Assembly (NCBI GenBank): GCA_014218235.1
Contig: CM024758.1
Coordinates: forward strand, 74,658,206-74,722,205
DNA length: 64,000 bases
Source of the DNA: Colocasia esculenta
Lineage: Eukaryota > Streptophyta > Magnoliopsida > Alismatales > Araceae
Direction of reading: 5' to 3'
In this document: positions 33,169 through 44,205 of the stretch, piece by piece
Layout: every line of letters starts with the position of its first letter
How positions within the stretch are numbered: the first letter of the stretch is position 1
Program-made: the position numbers and the translations under genes
Notes under the pieces: generated by a model
What the model was told of the DNA's origin: nothing
Database searches by the model: none
The model's input: the letters and a program-made list of their open reading frames with translations, nothing else

Positions 33169-36100
33169 AATTAATGTGGAAATGAGCAATTAGCTAAATA
33201 GAGGTGTATTATGAATACCAAGAATCTCCGACTTAGGATACTTGAATAATACTATGCATGTGCTATCTAAATGTTGAAGAATATCCTATACTACTTATTT
33301 CATGGAAATTTTCGTGAGAGAGTGTATGAAGTGCATATGTGTATGTACATATGTATATTATCTTATGCGTGTGATGATTGTATACCTAATTCTACATACA
33401 TAACACCTTGGTATACTTATGTATGCATGTGTATGTTTGGTTGTAAACGTTGTTCATTTGCATGGTATAGTTAATGTGTACATTGTACTTCGTACATTGC
33501 ATGTACATATAGAGTTCAAGCATGGTAGGTGTATTTAGTAGTGTATATTGAGATTCTATACTCCTCATGAATAACATGCATGTATTTTTATGGTATTTAG
33601 GTGGGAATAAGCAATTGGCTAAGTTATGCATATTGTGCATATTAAGGAATCCCATGCATATAGGACTTAAGCAATGTTAGGCAAAGTTGTGCAAGTTAAT
33701 CTAATTACCGGTGCGCATGTTGTATCTATCTATTTCAAGCATAATGTACATAAGTATGCTACACCCGTGTGTGTATACTATATATATTATATGTCGAATC
33801 AAGTGTATGCATGCAAGGATTATTTTGTTGAATAGATTATTCCGGGCTAACTTAATTCATATTGCCTCCTAATGATTGTGAAGCCTCGCAATTCTTGTCA
33901 TTTTATTTTACAGCGTGATTGAGTCACGCTTATGTAAAACCTCATGTACGCATAGGTAGATATCTACGTACATCTTATCTTAGTGTACTTATGTATGCAT
34001 GTGTATGCCCGGGTATAAATGTTATGGATTTCACGGTGTAGTAATATACATGTTATACCTTATACATTGAATGTATATACGTAGTGGAAACACAGTTCTT
34101 TGTGTGTTGAGTCATGTTGTGTGTATATATATGTATATATATATATATATATATATACATTGTATGCGTATGAAGATATTCATGTACGTGTTATTATCTT
34201 GATGTACCTATGTATGTATGTGTAGGATTAGTAGTAAATATTGGATGTTTACATGGTGTAGTGGTGTATACACCATACTACATAGGTTTCATGTGCATAT
34301 ATGTGTGGATTAAGCATGATTCTGGATGTTTTTAAGTTCAGGCCGAAAGGCCAATTGGCGTCAACATGGACGGACGTCCATTAGGAGCCAGCGTCAATAT
34401 CTATGGACGCCAACCCTTATATAACCGTCCAGAGATGTGGACGTTTACTTCTCTGACATGCATGCGTTGCAGACCCCGGAATTCCGGTGGCAAGCAAGCC
34501 CAGCCATTGGGGAGATGTCCCCAACGGCTATTAGGTCTTCACATCACCCCTCCGGTTATCCCAAAACCCATTCTCATATAAACAAACCCTTCTTGCAACC
34601 CCAAAACCCTCTCTTGACTCATTGCAAGGAGAAGAAGAGAAACCCTAAGACTGTGAGAAAACCTGAGCTTTGAGAGCTCAGATCCGGCGGGTGGAGCTTC
34701 ATCCGGCGGTCTACAACGACTAGAAGCTAGCTTGGACGTAGGAGGAGGCTTCCCCAACCTCGGACTGGAAGCTACAACACCACAGAAGACGGAGTGAAGG
34801 AGTTTTGGAGGCTCTTTGGGACTGCCCAAGGAGAGCTTCATCACCCATTTTCACCCCTTTGGAGATTTTATATGAGGCAAGTAAACCCTAGATCCTAAGC
34901 TTGTGCATGTTCCCTAAGTCCTAGGCGTTTCTGTGGGTTTTAATTCGTGTCCTGGACTCCCCCATTCCTCTTGTATTGGGAGCTCGGTCTGTCTTTCTGC
35001 ACAGACCAGAACTTGGCGTCCAGATCCCTTGCCGCTGAGATCTCCTATTAGCGGCTAACGATATTGCCGTTAAGCTTTTATAACGGCCAGACCATGTCGT
35101 TAAGATCTTCAGGATAGAACAGTGAGCTGTTCTCTCCTCCTATATGATAAATTCCGATGTATTTCGCATGAGGATATATTGTAACCACTATATGTTATGT
35201 AATATGGTTAATGGAATGTGTTTGTGAGATCTTGATAATTTTCTGTGATTTATTTAAATTGTTAGATTTATGTGAAATGCATGTGAAATGAAGAACATGG
35301 GTATGGTAGCTTACTGTTTGCATGGTCCATGTGTAACTAGACTTCCCTAAAAAAAATTTCAGATGAGGTAAATGCATGTCAGTCCATGTCCCGAAAATTT
35401 GGGAGTTTTCTCATGAATATAAAACTGGTTATAATTTTTGTATTAGAAAATAGAGAGCATGCCTAAATTGGTTTAAGACTCCGGAAAATTTACATATTGT
35501 GCAGAAATTTTGGGGAAAATTTTTGTGACATTATGAATGATAGGTATAAACCTGTGAACAGTCAATTCGAACATTCATGTTATGTTCCCTGATAAATTGA
35601 ATTATAAATGGCATGAGATTGAATATTTTAATTTCTGTAAATGTAATATGACTCAGAAAAATATGAAAATTTGCGTGGGTGATCATAAACATGAAATTAG
35701 TCTGTGGTTAAATTCTCATGTTATTTGGATAACTGTAGAGTGCTTTATGAAATTTCCATGCGAAACGAGTGTTCAACGCATGCTAATATGAACATGGTTG
35801 ATTATGTATGTTGCAACCTGATTAGTGTGAGGTACTGAATGTTTGATTTCTGTTAACAGTAGTACCATGCTAGGGTTAACTGAGATATGTGAAATTTATG
35901 GATGTAACATATAAAATGATTTAACAGAATAAGTAAAACATGTGAATAATGTGTGAAAATAAGATAAAGTGAATGTAATGCGTAATAATTGGGCCAAAAT
36001 GACACTGCTACCCTAGAGGCCTGGAGAGTTGTACATAGAAAAGTCCCTGTGGAAAACTCTAAGTGTGAAAAGTTCGTCCTAAAGGCATTAGGGAAATCCT

Positions 36101-37897
36101 GGAGGTGGACAAGTACCACTGGATAGGGTGGAGAGGGCTTCTCCCGGTCTGCGCAGTTACCAAGATTCACCACTATATTGCCTAGGTGGTGGGTATGTGA
36201 TTATGAGTCGTGTTATGTGTTATACGTTGTGAAAAGAGTTATGAGAATGAGATATTTGTTAGTGTCCTCTACTGGTAGTTAGGACTATGTGTCATGACAA
36301 ATTGTTTAAGTAATGAAATATGAATAAAGTGTAAAGTGATACGTGTTCATGGCACAAGGCATGTGCAAGATGTGTGTAAATGTGGCACAAGGTATGTGCA
36401 AGATGTGTGTAAATGTGGCACAAGGCATGTGCAAGATGTGTGTAAATGTAGCACAAGGTATGTGCAAGATATGTGTAAATGTGGCACATGTATGTGAAAA
36501 AGTGAAATGATAAGAAGTGTGAGATGTGAGGGAGAGATAATGCAAATGAGAAGTTATGCAAACATGTGAAACCAACGTGTTAGATTGTGGAATTTGTAAT
36601 CCATGATATGTTAATGTGAAATAATGTTATGACAACAACCTTAAGGTGTATGAAGTGGTAATGTGCTTGCATGTGAAAACTAGTTTACTAGCATGCCATG
36701 GTTATGTTTTCCATATGTTAGTATCTCAATCGAAATGCCATGCTTAGTATCATATCATGTAATTTAACATTCATCATGTAGTGGTGTATGTGAGTAAACT
36801 TAGACAACCATGCTTAATTATGCAACACAACTGTGAACATGTATGCTTATCGAAGGGATAAGATAATATGTGAATAATTATAGATCTATGTAATTGAATG
36901 AAATGCATACAAGGACCAAATAAAGTGTGATATTATGAACATGGTAAATGCATGAATAATATTTGGATTCCATGCTAGTTGAAGGGCTAAATTAGTATAA
37001 AAGTTTCATACTTAAGTGCTTATTGATTTCTAAATGGTTTCGCCATGTTTTAACCTTCAAGTCATGCTATAAAATGTGAAGCTATGTACATGGGATTTTA
37101 TTATGTTAGAACAGCAAGTAAATTGTATAAATAAATACGAAAAGGGCATGTGAAAAGAAAGTGGTCACCGTGCTAGCTTGTCCTTCTTCCTTATGCTAAA
37201 TTTTATGCTTTAGTGGTAGAGATATCCATGGAATGAAAAAGAATGTGTGGACGAATCATGCTACATGTTAAGTGTATTAAATATGTACATGTGTATGATG
37301 TAATGCTCATGATTTAGAATAGAAAAATGATAGACTAAAGCATGCTCATGTGAATATAATACGTATTGCTAGTTAAGAGTAAGAACCATGAGTACCTTCG
37401 TGATTTGATGATAGTGTGCATCTCTTTAATGTTAATGCCTTATTGTGAGTGTGACATGTTAAGTTTAAGTCTTTGGTTTGCTTGCTGAGTCTTTGGACTC
37501 ACTCTTGCTTCGGCGTAGAGGTTGACAGGTATCATACACTAGAAGGAAGCTTAGTGAGGATCGCCAATCAGAAGACTATTTTGTGGAGCTGCTACCAGTT
37601 GTACTTTTCTTTTTCTCGTAGTATGAAAAGAATTATTGTATGGACAATATTTGGACAATGTAGTTCTTTTATCTTGTATTAATGTGGATATTGTCTTTCT
37701 ATTTCGCTATTTAGATTGTGGAATGTGTGTTGGTGATGGGTTAAAGTTGAGATATTTATTTTATTCCGCTGAACTCTATTGCTATCCAAGTACATATCAA
37801 CCTATCGACTAGTGTTGGGTACATGTCCCACTATGACGACGCCCTTTATACCGATGGGGATTGGTATAATCGTACCGGTATGAAGAGGGTCGTTACA
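32993..37897 (+). mobile_element. Family C 5' LTR (4.9 kb)
   Basis: It begins TATGACACCCCG and ends GGGTCGTTACA. It contains (AT)n tracts at about 33,130-33,165 and 34,140-34,156, GCGTC dyads at 34,355-34,413, and TATA-like boxes at 34,418 and 34,577. A GC-type splice donor AG|GCAAGT (intron start 34,877) has its acceptor near 37,520. The conserved hairpin block lies at about 36,070-36,165. A 33-bp tandem repeat lies at 36,350-36,482. Short reading frames in it recur identically in the 3' LTR and show no domains. Confidence 0.9.
36350..36482 (+). repeat. Four 33-bp tandem repeats in the family C 5' LTR
   Basis: Units of the form GGCACAAGGYATGTGCAAGA plus 13 more bases repeat four times. Each contains GCACAAGG..TGTGC, a weak dyad. 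The 3' LTR has the same array at about 41,974-42,106. Confidence 0.85.
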
Positions 37898-37901
37898 GAC
37901 A

Positions 37902-37914
37902 TTGGTATCAGAGA
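37902..37914 (+). other. Primer-binding site of family C
   Basis: TGGTATCAGAGAC follows the 5' LTR after four bases. It matches the initiator tRNA-Met complement except for an extra A before the final C. Confidence 0.75.
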
Positions 37915-38084
37915 CCCAAGGTTGAGACTGTACATGGATAGACCATCACCGTCACAACATTGCAAAGTCTTCATAGGGAATTGTCCATATATATAGAATT
38001 TACTAATAGTAGATGGAAGGTAGTAAGGAGAATAGTTAGAATATAGTAAATTAAGTTCTAACTGAGTTACTTATTTTGCAGACC

Positions 38085-38620
38085 ATGACTGGACGTGGTA
38101 GACGTAGTGCTCAGTCTAGGAGGTATGAGCAAAACCGCAAGTTGAAGAATTTCGTGAAAGGGCTTAAACCCTCAGTGAGAGCTAAGCTTCTGGAGCTTGA
38201 TTCTCGTACCTTGGAAGAGATTCTCGGTGTGGCAACCAAGCAAGAAAGTAGAGTGGGACCTCTCCAAGAGGGGGGGGCAATTTCAAAGGAGGATGTGACC
38301 AAGCCATTCCAAGGGCAAGATAAGAAGAAGGAGAAACTCGTGGAAAGTCCGAAATCAACTGTGATCTCAATTAACGAGAAACCTGAGTGCATCCAGTGCG
38401 GGAAGCGTCATGGCGGGAACACATGTTGGAGAAAGGAAGGAAGGTGTCTTAAATGCGGTAGCAATGAGCATCAGCTTAAGGAGTGTCCGAACCTGAAGAC
38501 AAAGTTTACTCCACGAGGTACTTCATCGACGGCAATAAAGGAGCAAGGAGTAGCTGGTGATGACCTCGGCGACGTCACCACAGGTACTAGATGCGACCTT
38601 CGAGGACGAAGATCTTTTTC
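38085..38620 (+). pseudogene. Shrunken family C gag
   Basis: ATG at 38,085 comes shortly after a good splice acceptor (TTATTTTGCAG, 38,071-38,081). The first residues, MTGRGRRSAQSRR, resemble a Ty3 gag start. They join directly to the C-terminal part of gag (NFVKGLKPSVRAKL, then the linker), so the capsid region is deleted. Two zinc knuckles remain: CIQCGKRHGGNTC and CLKCGSNEHQLKEC. The frame then runs into the sequence before the polypurine tract; all of pol is missing. It could bind the element's RNA, but it lacks the capsid lattice domain. Confidence 0.8.
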
Positions 38621-38633
38621 AAGAGGGGGAGAG
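38621..38633 (+). other. Polypurine tract of family C
   Basis: AAGAGGGGGAGAG directly precedes TATGACACC at 38,634. This placement supports TA, not TG, as the first two LTR bases. Confidence 0.8.
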
Positions 38634-41600
38634 TATGACACCCCGAATTTTATTCTTTTATATATGATGAGAGGATAGTCACTTGTTGTGTGCATAGCAT
38701 GTGTAATTCGTTGTGCCTACTATAAGTATCATACTTCTCTTGAGCATATGCATGTATATCTATACATAGTGTATAGATATATATATATATATATGATAAT
38801 TAATGTGGAAATGAGCAATTAGCTAAATAGAGGTGTATTATGAATACCAAGAATCTCCGACTTAGGATACTTGAATAATACTATGCATGTGCTATCTAAA
38901 TGTTGAAGAATATCCTATACTACTTATTTCATGGAATTTTTCGTGAGAGAGTGTATGAAGTGCATATGTGTATGTACGTATGTATATTATCTTATGCGTG
39001 TGATGATTGTATACCTAATTCTACATACATAACACCTTGGTATACTTATGTATGCATGTGTATGTTTGGTTGTAAACGTTGTTCATTTGCATAGTGTAGT
39101 TAATGTGTACATTGTACTTCGTACATTGCATGTACATATAGAGTTCAAGCATGGTAGGTGTATTTAGTAGTGTATATTGAGATTCTATAGTCCTCATGAA
39201 TAACATGCATGTATTTTTATGGTATTTAGGTGGGAATAAGCAATTGGCTAAGTTATGCATATTGTGCATATTAAGGAATCCCATGCATATAGTACTTAAG
39301 CAATGTTAGGCAAAGTTGTGCAAGTTAATCTAATTACCGGTGCGCATGTTGTATCTATCTATTTCAAGCATAATGTACATAAGTATGCTACACCCGTGTG
39401 TGTATACTATATATATTATATGTCGAATCAAGTGTATGCATGCAAGGATTATTTTGTTGAATAGATTATTCCTGGCTAACTTAATTCATATTGCCTCCTA
39501 ATGATTGTGAAGCCTCGCAATTCTTGTCATTTTATTTTACCGCGTGATTAAGTCACGCTTATGTAAAACCTCATGCATGCATAGGTAGATATCTACGTAC
39601 ATCTTATCTTAGTGTACTTATGTATGATTGTGTATGCCTGGGTATAAATGTTATGGATTTCACGGTGTAGTAATATACATGTTATACCTTATACATTGTA
39701 TGTATATACGTAGTGTAAACACAGTTCTTTGTGTGTTGAGTCATGTTGTGTGTATATATATGTATATATATATATATATATACATTGTATGCGTATGAAG
39801 ATATTCATGTATGTGTTATTATCTTGATGTACCTATGTATGTATGTGTAGGATTAGTAGTAAATATTGGATGTTTACATGGTGTAGTGGTGTATACACCA
39901 TACTACATAGGTTTCATGTGCATATATGTGTGGATTAAGCATGATTCTGCATGTTTTTAAGTTCAGGCCGAAAGGCCAATTGGAGTCAACATGGACGGAC
40001 GTCCATTAGGAGCCGGTGTCAATATCTATGGACGCCAACCCTTATATAACCGTCCAGAGATGTGGACGTTTACTTCTCTGACATGCATGCGTTGCAGACC
40101 CCGGAATTCCGGTGGCAAGCAAGCCCAGCCATTGGGGAGATGTCCCCAACGGCTATCAGGCCTTCACATCACCCCTCCGGTTATCCCAAAACCCATTCTC
40201 ATATAAACAAACCCTTCTTGCAACCCCAAAACCCTCTCTTGACTCATTGCAAGGAGAAGAAGAGAAACCCTAAGACTGTGAGAAAACCTGAGCTTTGAGA
40301 GCTCAGATCCGGCGGGTGGAGCTTCATCCGGCGATCTACAACGACTAGAAGCTAGCTTGGACGTAGGAGGAGGCTTCCCCAACCTCGGACTGGAAGCTAC
40401 AACACCACAGAAGACGGAGTGAAGGAGTTTTGAAGGCTCTTTGGGACTGCCCAAGGAGAGCTTCATCACCCATTTTCACCCCTTTGGAGATTTTATATGA
40501 GGCAAGTAAACCCTAGATCCTAAGCTTGTGCATGTTCCCTAAGTCCTAGGCGTTTCTGTGGGTTTTAATTCGTGTCCTGGACTCCCCCATTCCTCTTGTA
40601 TTGGGAGCTCGGTCTGTCTTTCTGCACAGACCAGAACTTGGCGTCTAGATCCCTTGCCGCTGAGATCTCCTATTAGTGGCTAACGATATTGCCGTTAAGC
40701 TCTTATAACGGCCAGACCATGCCGTTAAGATCTTCAGGACAGAACAGTGAGCTGTTCTCTCCTCCTATATGATAAATTCCGATGTATTTCGCATGAGGAT
40801 ATATTGTAACCACTATATGTTATGTAATATGGTTAATGGAATGTGTTTGTGAGATCTTGATAATTTTCTGTGATTTATCTAAATTGTTAGATTTATGTGA
40901 AATGCATGTGAAATGAAGAACATGGGTATGGTAGCTTACTGTTTGCATGGTCCATGTGTAACTAGACTTCCCTAAATTTTTTTCAGATGAGGTAAATGCA
41001 TGTCAGTCCATGTCCCGAAAATTTGGGAGTTTTCTCATGAATATAAAACTGGTTATAATTTTTGTATTAGAAAATAGAGAGCATGCCTAAATTGGTTTAA
41101 GACTCCGGAAAATTTACATATTGTGCAGAAATTTCGGGGAAAATTTCTGTGACATTATGAATGATAGGTATAGACCTGTGAACAGTCAATTCGAACATTC
41201 ATGTTATGTTCCCTGATAAATTGAATTATAAATGGCATGAGATTGAATATTGTAATTTCTGTAAATGTAATATGACTCAGAAAAATATGAAAATTTGTGT
41301 GGGTGATCATAAACCAGAAATTAGTCTGTGGTTAAATTCTCATGTTATTTGGATAACTGTAGAGTGCTTTATGAAATTTCCATGCGAAACGAGTGTTCAA
41401 CGCATGCTAATATGAACATGGTTGATTATGTATGTTGCAACCTGATTAGTGTGAGGTACTGAATGTTTGATTTCTGTTAACAGTAGTACCATGCTAGGGT
41501 TAACTGAGATATGTGAAATTTATGGATGTAACATATAAAATGATTTAACAGAATAAGTAAAACATGTGAATAATGTGTGAAAATAAGATAAAGTGAATGT

Positions 41601-43521
41601 AATGCGTAATAATTGGGCCAAAATGACACTGCTACCCTAGAGGCCTCGAGAGTTGTACATAGAAAAGTCCCTGTGGAAAACTTTAAGTGTGAAAAGTTCG
41701 TCCTAAAGGCATTAGGGAAATCCTGGAGGTGGACAAGTACCACTGGATAGGGTGGAGAGGGCTTCTCCCGGTCTGCGCAGTTACCAAGATTCACCACTAT
41801 ATTGCCTAGGTGGTGGGTATGTGATTATGAGTCGTGTTATGTGTTATGCGTTGTGAAAAGAGTTATGAGAATGAGATATTTGTTAGTGTCCTCTACTGGT
41901 AGTTAGGACTATGTGTCATGACAAATTGTTTAAGTAATGAAATATGAATAAAGTGTAAAGTGATACGTGTTCATGGCACAAGGTATGTGCAAGATGTGTG
42001 TAAATGTGGCACAAGGTATGTGCAAGATGTGTGTAAATGTGGCACAAGGCATGTGCAAGATGTGTGTAAATGTAGCACAAGGTATGTGCAAGATATGTGT
42101 AAATGTGGCACATGTATGTGAAAAAGTGAAATGATAAGAAGTGTGAGATGTGAGGGAGAGATAATGCAAATGAGAAGTTATGCAAACATGTGAAACCAAC
42201 GTGTTAGATTGTGGAATTTGTAATCCATGATATGTTAATGTGAAATAATGTTATGACAGCAACCTTAAGGTGTATGAAGTGGTAATGTGCTTGCATGTGA
42301 AAACTAGTTTACTAGCATGCCATGGTTATGTTTTCCATATGTTAGTATCTCAATCGAAATGCCATGCTTAGTATCATATCATGTAATTTAACATTCATCA
42401 TGTAGTGGTGTATGTGAGTAAACTTAGACAACCATGCTTAATTATGCAACACAACTGTGAACATGTATGCTTATCGAAGGGATAAGATAATATGTGAATA
42501 ATTATAGATCTATGTAATTGAATGAAATGCATACAAGGACCAAATAAAGTGTGATATTATGAACATGGTAAATGCATGAATAATATTTGGATTCCATGCT
42601 AGTTGAAGGGCTAAATTAGTATAAAAGTTTCATACTTAAGTGCTTATTGATTTCTAAATGGTTTCGCCATGTTTTAACCTTCAAGTCATGCTATAAAATG
42701 TGAAGCTATGTACATGGGATTTTATTATGTTAGAACAACAAGTAAATTGTATAAATAAATACGAAAAGGGCATGTGAAAAGAAAGTGGTCACCGTGCTAG
42801 CTTGTCCTTCTTCCTTATGCTAAATTTTATGCTTTAGTGGTAGAGATATCCATGGAATGAAAAAGAATGTGTGGACGAATCATGCTACATGTTAAGTGTA
42901 TTAAATATGTACATGTGTATGATGTAATGCTCATGATTTAGAATAGAAAAATGATAGACTAAAGCATGCTCATGTGAATATAATACGTATTGCTAGTTAA
43001 GAGTAAGAACCATGAGTACCTTCGTGATTTGATGATAGTGTGCATCTCTTTAATGTTAATGCCTTATTGTGAGTGTGACATGTTAAGTTTAAGTCTTTGG
43101 TTTGCTTGCTGAGTCTTTGGACTCACTCTTGCTTCGGCGTAGAGGTTGACAGGTATCATACACTAGAAGGAAGCTTAGTGAGGATCGCCAATCAGAAGAC
43201 TATTTTGTGGAGCTGCTACGAGTTGTACTTTTCTTTTTCTCGTAGTATGAAAAGAATTATTGTATGGACAATATTTGGACAATGTAGTTCTTTTATCTTC
43301 TATTAATGTGGATATTGTCTTTCTATTTCGCTATTTAGATTGTGGAATGTGTGTTGGTGATGGGTTAAAGTTGAGATATTTATTTTATTCCGCTGAACTC
43401 TATTGCTATCCAAGTACATATCAACCTATCGACTAGTGTTGGGTACATGTCCCACTGTGACGACGCCCTTTATACCGATGGGGATTGGTATAATCGTACC
43501 GATATGAAGAGGGTCGTTACA
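38634..43521 (+). mobile_element. Family C 3' LTR (4.9 kb)
   Basis: A 4,888-bp near copy of 32,993-37,897, ending GGGTCGTTACA. It has the same promoter-like, splice-like, dyad and tandem-repeat features; the (AT)n tracts at about 38,775-38,795 and 39,760-39,781 are shorter. No gene. Confidence 0.9.
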
Positions 43522-43526
43522 CCTTC

Positions 43527-44205
43527 TCCCTTTCTTCCCCCTTTCGCGCATCTCTCTTCCTCCCACTTTCCCTCTCCGGCGACAAAATCCTCTTTCCCCT
43601 TTTCTCTTCTTCCTCCCCTCCGGTGATCACCGGCCGGCGTCGACTTCTCTTCTTCCCTCCTCTTCCGGTGTCCCCCCCTTCTCCGGTGGCTTGGCAATGG
43701 AGGGCGGCGACGGGCAAGGTGGAGACGGTGGAGATGGAGGCCGACGACGGAAGAAAACCATCCGGCGACGGTAAACGGGCGAGGGGCCATCTGTGGTGGC
43801 GCAAGAGGAGGCTCTGGCCATCCCCATGGAGGAGGACCTCGCGGCGGCACCGGGCGAGGACGAGCCAATCGGGCCCAAGAAAGAGGTGTGATTGATGTGA
43901 AAGAGGTGCAATGCACCCGATTGCAGGGCGTTTGCCCGAGGTGAAAAAGCCGGGAAACGGATTTTTCCCGTCCCCGGTCACCCTGCTAACGCAACAGGTT
44001 GGCTGTCGCCTTACCAGTGGGAAGGCGACAGACCCCGTGTCACCTTTTAGAAGGCGACGATGGGCTCATCGCCTTTAGAAACCTGAAAGCGACGGGCTGC
44101 TTGTCGCCTTCAGAAGGCGACAGGGACCCTGTCGCGTTGACAGGACTGAAGCTTCTCTGGTGAATTTTTTGCTGACTTTTGGTGCTTTCGATGTTTGTTT
44201 TGCAG
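43527..44205 (+). other. Tat spacer before the second antisense gene
   Basis: A CT-rich stretch (43,527-43,680) is followed by GC-rich sequence and a dense GCGAC/GTCGC cluster at 43,995-44,140. A pyrimidine-rich splice acceptor (TTTGTTTTGCAG, ending 44,205) closes it. An upstream exon of the second antisense gene may lie here (an ATG with a Gly/Asp-rich frame at 43,696), but I cannot define it. Confidence 0.5.

Larger units (their letters stand above)
32993..43521 (+). mobile_element. Giant-LTR family C element
   Basis: A 10.5-kb insertion has two ~4.9-kb LTRs around a 736-bp interior. The 5-bp duplication CCTTC is at 32,988-32,992 and 43,522-43,526. The interior has a primer site, a shrunken gag and a polypurine tract; pol is absent, so it needs proteins supplied in trans. 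The LTRs start TATGACACC rather than TG. They differ by few substitutions and by dinucleotide repeat length, so the insertion is young. The primer-site region, the zinc-knuckle pattern and the purine-tract context relate it to family B-type Ty3 elements. Confidence 0.9.

Noticed and set aside
36292..36575. Two His/Thr-rich frames on the minus strand
   Set aside because: They are translations of the 33-bp tandem repeat and recur in the other LTR.
43470..43981. Overlapping frames of 80-150 codons on both strands
   Set aside because: They arise from low-complexity CT- and GC-rich sequence, start inside the family C LTR, and no frame has a recognisable domain.
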